Shown: one piece after another, positions 8,988-18,927 of the stretch
How the letters are laid out: each line of letters starts with the position of its first letter
How positions within the stretch are numbered: the first letter of the stretch is position 1
Assembly (NCBI GenBank): GCA_019359635.1
Contig: JAHHGY010000007.1
Span: forward strand, 1 to 64,000
Direction: 5' to 3'
Length of the DNA: 64,000 nt
Source of the DNA: Chroococcus sp. CMT-3BRIN-NPC107
GTDB lineage: Bacteria; Cyanobacteriota; Cyanobacteriia; Cyanobacteriales; Chroococcidiopsidaceae
Made by a program: the position numbers and the translations under genes
The notes under the pieces: generated by a model
Seen by the model: the letters and a program-made list of their open reading frames with translations, nothing else
Database searches by the model: none
What the model was told of the DNA's origin: nothing

Positions 8988-11816
8988 CTAGAGCAATTCA
9001 ATAATTCCTGACTGTCCATCAATGCGGACGCGCTGACCATTTTTAAATAGAGTCATAGCGTTAGAAACATCCATTACCGCCGGAATACCATACTCGCGAG
9101 CAACGATTGCACCATGAGATAGTCGTCCTCCGACTTCCGAAATTAAGCCGCCTGCGGACGCTAGGAGCGGCGACCATCCAGAATCAGTATAAGGAACAAC
9201 TAAAATAGTTTCGCGGTTTATTTCTCCTACAGCTTGCAGATTTCGCACTACTAAAATATAGCCTTCTACTTGCCCGGCGCTTGCACCAATTCCTTGCATT
9301 GTTGACGTAATAGGCGCAGAGGAGGGAATAATTGTAGCTGGTGCTTGACCGTAAACTAAGGCAGGTACGGGATCTATGTTGCTGTTGATTGTATATTGCG
9401 ATCGCCTTTTAGCTATCAATTTCTGCGTACTGTCTCCCTGGTTAAAGCGTTTGACTTCTTCCAGTTCCAGAAAAAAGATATCTCCCGACGTTAATAACCA
9501 AACTTTTTCTAAAGCGACAAACCGCCATCTCAGCAACGCTAATAAACGACTATAAACTTCTGTCACCCTTCCTTTTAGATCCACTCGCTCTTGCACAAAC
9601 CCTTTTTTACGCTTATTTTTTTGCTTTTGCGGTTCGTTTTCTCCCGTAGCCATCCGCATAAACAAATCTTTAACTATTTGGGGTTCTTCTCGCCAAGTGG
9701 AAACAGCAATATCTGTACCGACTTCGCTTAAGTAGCCGTATTGCACTATCAATTGCTCAAACTGCTGGATAATTTCTCGTCCAGAGGAAGATTGCGCTAA
9801 CTCCTCAAAACTTGCTATTTTTAGCTGGCGTGCGTCTGTTGCTAAAAGTGCGATCGCATTTATTGCTTTTACTTCTGGGGTTTGACTGTTATCAATATCT
9901 TTATCTTTAGATTTAAACACCGCTTGGCGCAAAGCTGCACTTAAAGGCGACATAATGCTGTAATAAGTAGCTTTTTTCAGCAATTCTAAAATTAAATCTA
10001 TTTCGTTTAGTAAAACTACTTGTGGAGTTTCGGCGGTTAAATCTCTTTCTAACTGTGCTAAAGCTGGGGAAAAATACTTTTGATAATCGCGCTCGAAATC
10101 TTTTTTTAAGCTAATTTCCCGTCCTAAAAGTCTCATCAATCCTGGTGCATTTTGCAACGTAGATAATAGCGGAGGCTTGCTAAACTTTGCTCCTCTAGTC
10201 AAAAACTCTAAACTTTCTTCTGGTAAACCCATGCGCCGAAAAATCTCTCCCAACAAGGAAGCATTAAAATAAGTGCGGGAATAGTGCAACGTAGCAGTAG
10301 AATTAAAATCTAGTCTAGAAGCGCGACTTCCTAAAACGATCGTAAAAATCTCTCCCCAAACCCCGCAAGTTAACGGACGATTAATCGACCAAGTTAAGGG
10401 ACGAATCAAACCTGGTATTACTTCTGAAGCAATTTTGCGCGTCCAAATCGGTAAAAGTGTTGTAATTGGACGAGATTGCAATAACCACATTTCGCCGTCA
10501 TAACTCCATTCAATATCTTGAGGAATAGAGGATTCGCAATTTTCCAAGTGCCTCGCTAAAAATGCCACTTGCTTGATTAATTGCTGCGGTACATCCCCCG
10601 TACCTTCAACGGTTATGTCTGCATCTTTCGGTAATACCCAACTACTACCCATTGCCATATTTGGCGCAATATAAACTCGATATTGTTCTGGTGTAACTTT
10701 TCCAGAAACTACTCTTGTCGCGTCTCCTGGTAATGCTTCAATAACCACCCAATCGCCTGTACGGGCTACAGGATCGCGGCTAAAGGCGACTCCCGAAAAT
10801 GCTCCTAAAACTTGTTTTTGAATTAACACCGCCATAGAATCTTCTGCTAAAGCGCGATCCCGTCGATAATCTATAGCACTAGGGCGATCGTAAGAATCTA
10901 TAACGCGAGAAATTGCCCTGCGTAACTGTGCTTGACTTGTAACGTTTAAAACTGTTTCATACTGTCCGGCGGCGGAAGCGGTTTGGGAATCTTCCCCCAC
11001 TGCTGAAGATCGAACTACCAAGGGTTCGGTATTTGAGGGGTGCAAAAACGCAACTATGGCTTCTAAATCATCTCCCGCCGGAAGTATCCACCCTTGAGGT
11101 ACGGGATAGCCTAAGCGTTTTAACTTGGATAAAGTAGCGGCTTTTTGCCCAGCTTTTTGCACGTCTAACTCAGCGTCTAAAGAAACTATAGTTTTACTCC
11201 CTTGAAAAAATCGAAATGTAGCTTGAGACTCAGCTTGTCCAGCTTCGGGGGACAAATCCAAATCGTCAGGAATTTTTTTATAAATCCAGCCTAAAATTAT
11301 TGCTAAAGAAATAGCTGCGACAATCCGCCCGGAATCGTTAGCGTGTAATAACATAGTTAGTACGGGAAATAAGACTAAAACTCCAAGTCTTCCTAACTCT
11401 CTTTCCCGCAAAACTGTAAAACTAACGCCACTAATCAAAAACGATAATGCCGCAATGCGCCAATCATGGAGTAAATAACCCCAAACAACGTTAGTCGCTC
11501 CTGCACCTTTGCCAATCCAATACCTACCCATGACTAAAGCAATCAGGGCGATTATCTCCCAAGTAGGATTTGTGGGGAAAAAAGTACGGGCAAGCAATAC
11601 TGCAATAATGCCTTTAGCTGCTTCAGATATTACAGCAAGGATTCCAGCAACTTTGCCGCCGTGATAAAAAGCTGCGGAAATACTAATATTGCCCGTACCT
11701 AGTTTCGTTAATTGCTTGCGGGAAACAGCATAGGTAACCCAAGCAACTAATGGCAATCCGCCAAGTATAGGCAGGATGAAAAAAATAACTAACGCGCCCC
11801 AAACTTCGTTGAGCAT
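8988..11816 (-). CDS. fusion protein: PlsY-like membrane domain + PEP-synthase/PPDK ATP-binding and phosphohistidine domains
   Basis: 942 aa; N-terminal multi-TM with LGTGNISISAAF and GKGAGATNV PlsY-like motifs; VVRSSAVGEDS and DIEWSYDGEMWLLQSRPI; C-terminal GGRLSHGAIVAREYGIPAVM. Confidence 0.85.
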   Translation of the reverse strand: MLNEVWGALVIFFILPILGGLPLVAWVTYAVSRKQLTKLGTGNISISAAFYHGGKVAGILAVISEAAKGIIAVLLARTFFPTNPTWEIIALIALVMGRYWIGKGAGATNVVWGYLLHDWRIAALSFLISGVSFTVLRERELGRLGVLVLFPVLTMLLHANDSGRIVAAISLAIILGWIYKKIPDDLDLSPEAGQAESQATFRFFQGSKTIVSLDAELDVQKAGQKAATLSKLKRLGYPVPQGWILPAGDDLEAIVAFLHPSNTEPLVVRSSAVGEDSQTASAAGQYETVLNVTSQAQLRRAISRVIDSYDRPSAIDYRRDRALAEDSMAVLIQKQVLGAFSGVAFSRDPVARTGDWVVIEALPGDATRVVSGKVTPEQYRVYIAPNMAMGSSWVLPKDADITVEGTGDVPQQLIKQVAFLARHLENCESSIPQDIEWSYDGEMWLLQSRPITTLLPIWTRKIASEVIPGLIRPLTWSINRPLTCGVWGEIFTIVLGSRASRLDFNSTATLHYSRTYFNASLLGEIFRRMGLPEESLEFLTRGAKFSKPPLLSTLQNAPGLMRLLGREISLKKDFERDYQKYFSPALAQLERDLTAETPQVVLLNEIDLILELLKKATYYSIMSPLSAALRQAVFKSKDKDIDNSQTPEVKAINAIALLATDARQLKIASFEELAQSSSGREIIQQFEQLIVQYGYLSEVGTDIAVSTWREEPQIVKDLFMRMATGENEPQKQKNKRKKGFVQERVDLKGRVTEVYSRLLALLRWRFVALEKVWLLTSGDIFFLELEEVKRFNQGDSTQKLIAKRRSQYTINSNIDPVPALVYGQAPATIIPSSAPITSTMQGIGASAGQVEGYILVVRNLQAVGEINRETILVVPYTDSGWSPLLASAGGLISEVGGRLSHGAIVAREYGIPAVMDVSNAMTLFKNGQRVRIDGQSGIIELL

Positions 11817-11843
11817 TTTAAAACTTTTGTAACTGAAGTTATT

Positions 11844-12713
11844 TTAAGCTGCTGTTTCGTTATCTATCTGCTGTACTTCTTGTGATGATAATTTAACTTG
11901 TACAGATTTTATAGAGTCTTCAATACTCGAAACCCTACTAGCACCGGGGATGGGAACAATACAAGGAGATTTTGCCCTTACCCATGCTAAAACAATTGCA
12001 TATACCGATACTCTTTTATCCTTTGCCAAAGATGCGATCGCCTTTATATCTCCTAATTTACTAGCGCGACGGCTACCACCCAAAGGACTCCAAGGTAAAA
12101 AAGTCAGTTTCTCGCGATCGCAATATTCTAGAACCCCGTCAAATTCTGGCTGGCGATGCCAAGGATTGTATTGATTTTGTACTGAGACAATATCTACTAC
12201 CTCACGAGCGCGTTTAATTTGCTCTACTGAAAAATTAGAAACTCCCACAAACTGAATTAAACCCGATGCCACTGCTTGTTTTGCAGGTTTAAGAGATTCT
12301 TCAATAGAGTATTGAGGATCTGGGGCGTGATACTGCCAAACATCTATCGGTTTTTCTCCCCCTAAAGCCTCAAAACTGTTACGGATTGTCTCTTTCAAGT
12401 GTTCGGGATTGCCGTTGCGTGTCCAGTCTCCATTAGGACGCATTAAGCCGCCTTTGGTGGCAATAGTAACGTTGGCGTTTCCTTGGTATTTCTTCAAAGC
12501 TTTAGCTATCAACCGCTCGTTATGATGCTTGTCTGACTCATCTTTGCAATAAGAATCTGCTGTATCAATCAACGTTACACCCAATTCTAGCGCCCGATGA
12601 ATCACTCCAATTGATTGGGCTTCTTCTGGTCTGCTACTCAAAGACATGGGCATTCCTCCCAAGCCGATCGCGCTAATTATGATATCTGTAGAACCGAGTT
12701 GTTTGGTTTCCAT
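11844..12713 (-). CDS. aldo/keto reductase
   Basis: LIDTADSYC, VGVSNFS and IPGASR motifs. Confidence 0.93.
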   Translation of the reverse strand: METKQLGSTDIIISAIGLGGMPMSLSSRPEEAQSIGVIHRALELGVTLIDTADSYCKDESDKHHNERLIAKALKKYQGNANVTIATKGGLMRPNGDWTRNGNPEHLKETIRNSFEALGGEKPIDVWQYHAPDPQYSIEESLKPAKQAVASGLIQFVGVSNFSVEQIKRAREVVDIVSVQNQYNPWHRQPEFDGVLEYCDREKLTFLPWSPLGGSRRASKLGDIKAIASLAKDKRVSVYAIVLAWVRAKSPCIVPIPGASRVSSIEDSIKSVQVKLSSQEVQQIDNETAA

Positions 12714-12784
12714 GAAATAAATTTTTCTTTTGTTGTCTGTCTTAATAGTTTCTATTGCTCAATCAAAATTCGTCTATCTAATGG

Positions 12785-13270
12785 TTAACTTTGCTGTAAC
12801 TCGATCGGCATTTCTATTATACTTATCCGAAAACCGCAGCTAGAAAACAACTTTCTAGCTCCTTCATTTGTATAAGTTGTATCGAGCCGAATTTGTTTAA
12901 TTCCCATTTCTTCAAACTTAGCAATAATTAGCTTGATCGTTTGTTTAGCAATTCCTGCTTGACGATATTCTAGCTCTATTCATAAGTCATGAATAAAAGC
13001 AAATTCTTGTAAGCGATATATCGGTATTTCTCGTTCTACTGTAGCGATTGCAAAACCTACTAACTTCTTGCTTTCTACTTTGTCTTCGGCAAATAAAAAA
13101 ACACTGCATTCGTTATTTGCTTGCGCTGTTAACCATTGGCAGTAATGCTCTTGATGATTTGGCTTGAAATTATATTTAGCTTTATCCCACTTTTGATGTA
13201 AAGCATAAATCGATCCAACCATTGGTAAAATATCTGATACGTCATTAGAAGTTGCAGGGCGAATATTCAT
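12785..13270 (-). pseudogene. GNAT-family acetyltransferase interrupted by an in-frame TGA
   Basis: ORF 12980-13270 ends ...FAFIHDL; the same frame after TGA (12980-12982) continues IELEYRQAGIAKQTIKLIIAKFEEMGIKQIRLDTTYTNEGARKLFSSCGFRISIIEMPIELQQS to a stop at 12785. Confidence 0.85.
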
Positions 13271-13480
13271 TGCTCACTTTTTAATAAAATAAGTTGTTAT
13301 TTAAAATGTAAAAACATTATTTGTCTTCTTTCTACTTGCCTATAAGTGCTAATTTAAACCTCCTTTTTATTTCTAGAAAATAATCTTTTTTTAGAAAAAC
13401 CTTTGACTTTGTTAATACTAATATCATATTATGTGAATGTATTGGTCTGACTAAATGCTTGTTAAAAGTAAATGGCTATA

Positions 13481-13508
13481 CGCGCAAAGGACAATTGTCC
13501 TTTGCGCG
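13481..13508. repeat. 28-bp perfect palindrome cgcgcaaaggacaattgtcctttgcgcg
   Basis: Read directly; uninterrupted dyad between the GNAT pseudogene and the ABC permease. Confidence 0.9.
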
Positions 13509-13541
13509 GCTACAAGTAGGATTATAAATATTAATTAAAAC

Positions 13542-14324
13542 TTAACTAGAAGCACTGGTATAAAAGCGCAAAGCATAGCTCCAAAAAGAACGAGCGATAA
13601 ACAATAGCGCGATCGCCAGAACCCCCGATCCTGCTATCCAGCCTAACTGCACGCGACCGAGCATTGCTTCGGCGGGAACAGTAGTTAAGAACGCAACGGG
13701 AACTACAAAAGTAAAGAAAAAACGATAAGCCGTAGGATAAGCAACCATTGGATATCGCCCCGCTTCTAATAATCCTCTAAGTACCTCCGTAACGTTGTAG
13801 ATTTTTACAAACCAAATGCTAGTAGCACCAAGCATAAACCACAAACTATAGAGACTTGCAAGCCCAAATACTAAAGGAATTGCACTCAACAAATAATCGC
13901 CAATTTGTATATTTAGCTGACTTCCAGCATAAAAAATTAGCACTCCCCCAAAAACCAAATCTGGAATTCCCCAAGGCGAAATAGTATGACCAGATAACCA
14001 AAATTGGCTGCTAATGGGCTTTAAAAGTACAAAATCTAAAGTACCTTGCTGAACGAGCTTAACAATGCTATTAAGATTGGGAGCTAAAAAGGTACTTGAA
14101 AAGCCTTGAAGTAAAGTAAAAATGCCTAAAACAATTAAAGCCTCTGCCCAAGACCAACCTTGAAAAGTATAGCCAGTGCGGTAAAACAAAAATAATCCAA
14201 ATAAGCTACCAACTACATTACCTAAGCTAGTAATAGTTGCTAGCACAAAGTTTAAGCGGTATTCTAACTCGGCAGAAACCGCAGCACTCCAAAGCAGCCG
14301 CAATACATCAAAGTATCGTTTCAC
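13542..14324 (-). CDS. ABC-2 family transporter permease
   Basis: 260 aa, multi-TM; resembles ABC-2 permeases (FLAPNLNSIVKLVQQGTLDFVLLKPISSQF). Confidence 0.85.
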   Translation of the reverse strand: MKRYFDVLRLLWSAAVSAELEYRLNFVLATITSLGNVVGSLFGLFLFYRTGYTFQGWSWAEALIVLGIFTLLQGFSSTFLAPNLNSIVKLVQQGTLDFVLLKPISSQFWLSGHTISPWGIPDLVFGGVLIFYAGSQLNIQIGDYLLSAIPLVFGLASLYSLWFMLGATSIWFVKIYNVTEVLRGLLEAGRYPMVAYPTAYRFFFTFVVPVAFLTTVPAEAMLGRVQLGWIAGSGVLAIALLFIARSFWSYALRFYTSASS

Positions 14325-14337
14325 TACTAATAATTCC

Positions 14338-15051
14338 TTAAAGCGTATCTAAATCGATGCCTAACTCTAGCAATTTTGCCGCTAAACGGTCGGCGCGTTG
14401 GGCTTCTTGATTAGCTCTTTGAGCTTCTTGAGTTGCTAAAGTAATTGCATTTTCTCTTTGCTCATCTAGTTCTACATAGGTAGCAAACTTTTGCCCATCA
14501 GGGCGATAAATTTCAAGCCCTGTAAGCTTTGGCTCAAATCTTATTCCCAACCTTGGACTTACCCAGCCGCGAAGTTGCTCAATTTCCTGTAATTCTTCTC
14601 CAGAACGCAACCATCATAACAAATCCTCATCATCGGGATCGTAAATATAATATTCTTCAACCCCGTAACGCTCGTAAAACCTGAGCTTTTTGAGCATTTC
14701 CCCCAAACGATTACCAGGAGAAAGGACTTCAAAAACTACTTGGGGAGGAATATTATCTTCTCGCCATTGTAAATAAGATCCGCGTTCACAAAGTGTCGCC
14801 TCTGGCGATTCGCCTTTTGGTCTGCCAAAAACAACCATCGCATCCGGTGCAATCCGAGTTTTGTTATCGCCTTCTACCGGATACCACAACAAATCCCCAG
14901 CAACAAAAACTTCTGGATTGTCTTTAAATAGACTATCCAAGCCGCCTTGAATAGTGACAATCCAGCGAAATTGTTTGGTATTATCTGACATTGGCTGCCC
15001 ATCTCTTTCTGGGTAGATTATTTGATTTTGGGCAGCAATTTGAGTAGTCAT
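14338..15051 (-). pseudogene. Uma2-family endonuclease interrupted by an in-frame TGA
   Basis: 15051-14614 encodes the Uma2 core ending YYIYDPDDEDLL; TGA; same frame continues WLRSGEELQEIEQLRGWVSPRLGIRF... to 14338. Confidence 0.85.
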
Positions 15052-15155
15052 AGCTTAAGCTTCCCCTAAAGCTAAATCTGTTAGCTTGTTTTGAGTTTAG
15101 CTTTTATGGAGATGGAAGTGCGATCGCCTTTGGCGCTAACCCTTGAGTAATCGCA

Positions 15156-15809
15156 CTATTTGTTGTACCAAGCTTTTCGCCACTGCTGCATTTGGTCGAT
15201 TTCTGCTTGCTGAGAAGTCAAAATACTTTGATTTAACTGCTTAACTTCTGGACGAGTAGACTTACTCAAAGCATCTTTTGCCATCACTAAAGCACCTTCA
15301 TGGTGAGGAATCATCGCATCAAGAAAGCGCAAATCAAATTTGTCATCCGCCGCGCCCAAATCTTGTGACATCATCATGTTTTCATTTTGTTTTGCAGACA
15401 TAGGCATCACTGACTTATTTGCACCACCGTAGGCGACAGGTTGCTGGCTGGCTTCTGGATACCAAGCGGTGCGCCACTGTTTCATTTGTTTAATTTCTTT
15501 GTTTTGCGCTGCAAGTATATTGTTAGCAAGTTGTTTAATTTCTGGACGTTTAGAATTTTTTAAAGCGTCTTCTGCCATAATTGCTGCTCCTTGGTGGTGC
15601 ATCATCATCGCATCAACAAACCGCAGATCGTAATTAGCATCCGCCGCGCCCAAATCCACCTCTGTATCGTGATTCATCATGCTGTGGTCATGAGTTGCAA
15701 CGTTTGTGGCTCGATTTTGAGCCGCAGAATTAGTACAACCACTTGCGGTAGATGCGATCGCTATTATGGCTAAAGCTAAAAACTTGATCTTAAAACTAAT
15801 AAGCTGCAT
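15156..15809 (-). CDS. tandem DUF305 secreted protein
   Basis: Signal/lipoprotein N-terminus and two DUF305 units (DLRFVDAMMMHHQGAAIMA; DLRFLDAMIPHHEGALVMA). Confidence 0.92.
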   Translation of the reverse strand: MQLISFKIKFLALAIIAIASTASGCTNSAAQNRATNVATHDHSMMNHDTEVDLGAADANYDLRFVDAMMMHHQGAAIMAEDALKNSKRPEIKQLANNILAAQNKEIKQMKQWRTAWYPEASQQPVAYGGANKSVMPMSAKQNENMMMSQDLGAADDKFDLRFLDAMIPHHEGALVMAKDALSKSTRPEVKQLNQSILTSQQAEIDQMQQWRKAWYNK

Positions 15810-15883
15810 ATTTTTTACCCTTATAAAATATATTCGTTAACAAAAAAGCTATTTATTCTGGCAGTTGGTGGGCAATTAACTGC

Positions 15884-15915
15884 ATTATCACCTCTCTACT
15901 CAACTAGAGAGTCAA
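15884..15915 (-). promoter_or_regulatory. MerR-type promoter upstream of the DUF305 gene
   Basis: Minus strand TTGACT-20 bp-GATAAT with CTCTC-N10-GAGAG dyad in the spacer. Confidence 0.65.
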
Positions 15916-16009
15916 GGACGTAAAGATAGGTTTTCCCTAACAATAACAACACTTTACCTCTAAGCCGTTTACACAGGGGCTAAAGCCATAGCAATTAAAG
16001 AGTCAAAAC

Positions 16010-16261
16010 ATGACACACAATCTCTATTTGGATCGAGTTAGCTCAGAAATGAAATAGTGCATCCAAAACTGTTTAGAATGTCATAGCATCTGTTTAAACA
16101 CCGTCACCTACTGCTTGCAACAAGGCAAAATGCACTCCGAATTACCTTATATCCGCTTAATGCTAAACTGTGCCGAAATTTGCGATCGCATGGGCAATGA
16201 CGAGCAAATGAAAGCCTGTGCTGAAACTTGCTGTCAAATATCTATGTCAATGACTGCATAA
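16010..16261 (+). pseudogene. DUF326-type Cys-rich four-helix-bundle copper-binding protein, decayed
   Basis: MTHNLYLDRVSSEMK*CIQNCLECHSICLNTVTYCLQQGKMHSELPYIRLMLNCAEICDRMGNDEQMKACAETCCQISMSMTA; in-frame TAG and shortened second half. Confidence 0.75.
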
Positions 16262-16289
16262 CTCAAAATAAAAGTTGCTGAAGTTTTAT

Positions 16290-16322
16290 CCCCAATTAAT
16301 TTGTAATTGGGGGAATTTTTAT
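16290..16322 (+). terminator. rho-independent terminator
   Basis: ccccaattaatttgtaattgggg hairpin followed by gaattttt. Confidence 0.75.
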
Positions 16323-16351
16323 ATGAGCTTTGTTAAATCAACCATTATCCC

Positions 16352-16383
16352 TTGACTCTCTACTCGACTGGAGAGTTCACAAT
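16352..16383 (+). promoter_or_regulatory. MerR-type promoter upstream of copA
   Basis: TTGACT-20 bp-CACAAT with CTCTC-N10-GAGAG dyad, matching the DUF305 promoter. Confidence 0.7.
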
Positions 16384-16408
16384 AGAATTAACTAATTTAA
16401 TTTAACTT

Positions 16409-18661
16409 ATGGAAACCCTCACCCTGAAACTTAGAGGCATGAGTTGCGCTTCCTGCGCCAAAAGTATAGAAAAAGCAATAAATAATGTTCCCGGCGTAAC
16501 TAACTGCAACGTCAACTTTGGCATAGAACAAGCTACAATTACCTATAATCCTAAAAAAACAAACTTAAATAAAATTCAAGCGGCGGTAGCCCAAGCGGGT
16601 TATTCATCTTCTCTCCAAGAAGATACAACAAGCGGTGAAGATGAAACAGAAACCGCCGCCCGTTTAGCCCAATCAAACCAATTAAAACGTAAAGTTATAG
16701 TTGGAGCAGTAATTAGTACAATTCTTGTAATCGGCTCTTTGCCAGCAATGACAGGCTTGCATATACCCATAATTCCTGCTTGGCTGCATAACTATTGGTT
16801 GCAATTAGTATCAACTGCTCCCGTACAATTTTGGTGTGGAAAAGCTTTTTATATCGGCACTTGGAAAGCTTTGCAACGTCACGCAGCAACCATGGATACG
16901 CTAATTGCTTTAGGGACAAGTGCAGCTTATTTTTATTCAGTATTTGCAACAGTTTTCCCTAGCTTTTTTACCACCCAAGGGCTTACACCAGATGTTTACT
17001 ACGAAACAGCAGCAATTGTAATTACTTTAATATTGCTGGGCAAATTGTTAGAAGATCGTGCTAAAGAACAAACATCCGAGGCAATCTGTAAACTAATCGG
17101 CTTACAAGCAAAAGATGCCAGAGTAATTCGCAACGGACAAGAGATAAATGTGCCAATTCAATCGGTACTTTTAGGCGATATAGTTTTAGTCCGCCCCGGT
17201 GAAAAAATCCCTTTAGATGGCGAAATTGTTGCGGGTGATTCTACCGTTGACGAAGCAATGGTAACAGGGGAAAATTTGCCCGTGAAAAAACAGCCCGGAG
17301 ACGAAGTAATTGGAGCGACAATTAACAAAACAGGTAGCTTTAAATTCCGAGTCACCAGAGTAGGAAAAGATACATTTTTAGCGCAAATAGTTAAATTAGT
17401 TCAACAAGCCCAAGGATCTAAAGCACCTATCCAAAGACTCGCAGACCGCGTTACAGGCTGGTTTGTACCCGTTGTAATTGCCACTGCGATCGCAACTTTT
17501 GTGATTTGGTTTAATACTATGGGTAATCTAACATTGGCGTTAATTACTACTATAGGCGTATTGATTATTGCTTGCCCTTGTGCTTTGGGTTTAGCAACAC
17601 CTACATCTATCATGGTTGGGACGGGTAAAGGCGCGGAAAACGGGATTTTAATTAAAGGTGCGGATAGTTTAGAATTAGCTCACAGAATCCAAACTATTGT
17701 TTTAGATAAAACTGGGACGCTAACTGAAGGAAAGCCCACTGTTACAGATTTTATAACTATCAATGGTACAGCAAATCAAAACGAGCTAAAACTATTACGT
17801 TTAGCTGCGAGTGTTGAGAGAAATTCCGAGCATCCAATAGCTGATGCTGTAGTTAAATATACTAAAGCTCAACAAGTAAATTTAGCAGAAGTAGAGAAGT
17901 TTCAAGCAATTTCTGGAAGTGGTGTAGAAGGTATAGTTTCCGATAGATTTATCCAAATTGGTACAAGTCGCTGGTTAGAAGAATTAAAAATTGATAGTAG
18001 CGCTTTGCAAAACCAGAAAGTAAGTTTAGAAAAGTCAGGTAAAACGGCGGTATGGATTGCTGTAGATGGAGAAATGCAAGGTTTAATCGGGATTGCAGAC
18101 GCGCTCAAACCTGCTTCTATTGTGGCTGTACAAGCGCTGAAAAGGTTGAAACTAGATATAGTTATGCTGACTGGTGACAACCGTTATACCGCAGACGCGA
18201 TCGCCCACCAAGTAGGAATTAACAGAATTTTTGCTGAAGTCCGCCCAGAACAAAAAGTTTCTACTGTGAAAAAATTGCAAGCAGAAGGCAAAATTGTCGC
18301 AATGGTAGGGGATGGAATTAATGACGCGCCAGCTTTAGCGCAAGCAGATGTCGGAATTGCGATCGGTACGGGAACGGATGTTGCAATTTCTGCTAGTGAT
18401 ATTACGCTAATTTCTGGCAATCTTCAAGGCATTGCCACAGCCATCGAACTTAGCCGCGCCACCATGCGAAACATCCGCCAAAACCTCTTTTTCGCCTTTA
18501 TCTACAACGTTGCAGGTATTCCCATCGCGGCGGGGATTTTATTTCCATTTTTTGGTTGGTTACTTAGCCCGATCGTCGCCGGGGGAGCGATGGCGTTTAG
18601 TTCTGTTTCTGTAGTTACCAATGCTTTAAGATTGCGAAACTTTCAGCCCAAAGTTAACTAA
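16409..18661 (+). CDS. copA: copper-translocating P1B-type ATPase
   Basis: N-terminal [18 protein letters not shown] motif [44 protein letters not shown]. Confidence 0.96.
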   Translation: METLTLKLRGMSCASCAKSIEKAINNVPGVTNCNVNFGIEQATITYNPKKTNLNKIQAAVAQAGYSSSLQEDTTSGEDETETAARLAQSNQLKRKVIVGAVISTILVIGSLPAMTGLHIPIIPAWLHNYWLQLVSTAPVQFWCGKAFYIGTWKALQRHAATMDTLIALGTSAAYFYSVFATVFPSFFTTQGLTPDVYYETAAIVITLILLGKLLEDRAKEQTSEAICKLIGLQAKDARVIRNGQEINVPIQSVLLGDIVLVRPGEKIPLDGEIVAGDSTVDEAMVTGENLPVKKQPGDEVIGATINKTGSFKFRVTRVGKDTFLAQIVKLVQQAQGSKAPIQRLADRVTGWFVPVVIATAIATFVIWFNTMGNLTLALITTIGVLIIACPCALGLATPTSIMVGTGKGAENGILIKGADSLELAHRIQTIVLDKTGTLTEGKPTVTDFITINGTANQNELKLLRLAASVERNSEHPIADAVVKYTKAQQVNLAEVEKFQAISGSGVEGIVSDRFIQIGTSRWLEELKIDSSALQNQKVSLEKSGKTAVWIAVDGEMQGLIGIADALKPASIVAVQALKRLKLDIVMLTGDNRYTADAIAHQVGINRIFAEVRPEQKVSTVKKLQAEGKIVAMVGDGINDAPALAQADVGIAIGTGTDVAISASDITLISGNLQGIATAIELSRATMRNIRQNLFFAFIYNVAGIPIAAGILFPFFGWLLSPIVAGGAMAFSSVSVVTNALRLRNFQPKVN

Positions 18662-18927
18662 AAAAAGCTAATTTCTGGCAATCTTCAAGGCATTGTCACA
18701 GCCATCGAACTTAGCCGCGCCACCATGCGAAACATCCGCCAAAACCTCTTTTTCGCCTTTATCTACAACGTTGCAGGTATTCCCATCGCGGCGGGGATTT
18801 TATTTCCATTTTTTGGTTGGTTACTTAGCCCGATCGTCGCCGGGGGAGCGATGGCGTTTAGTTCTGTTTCTGTAGTTACCAATGCTTTAAGATTGCGAAA
18901 CTTTCAGCCCAAAGTTAACTAAAAAAA
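18406..18927. repeat. 261-bp tandem duplication of the copA 3' end
   Basis: 18406-18666 and 18667-18927 are identical by eye except C18437/T18698. Confidence 0.93.

Noticed and set aside
12980-15051. UGA recoding (selenocysteine or Trp) to explain the two in-frame TGA codons
   Set aside because: Other genes here use TGA as an ordinary stop (e.g. dnaN) and no SECIS-like context or tRNA evidence is visible; nonsense mutation or read error is simpler.
18432-18875. Two identical 60-aa ORFs (M(P/S)[18 protein letters not shown]...)
   Set aside because: Out-of-frame reading of the duplicated copA 3' end, not a gene pair.
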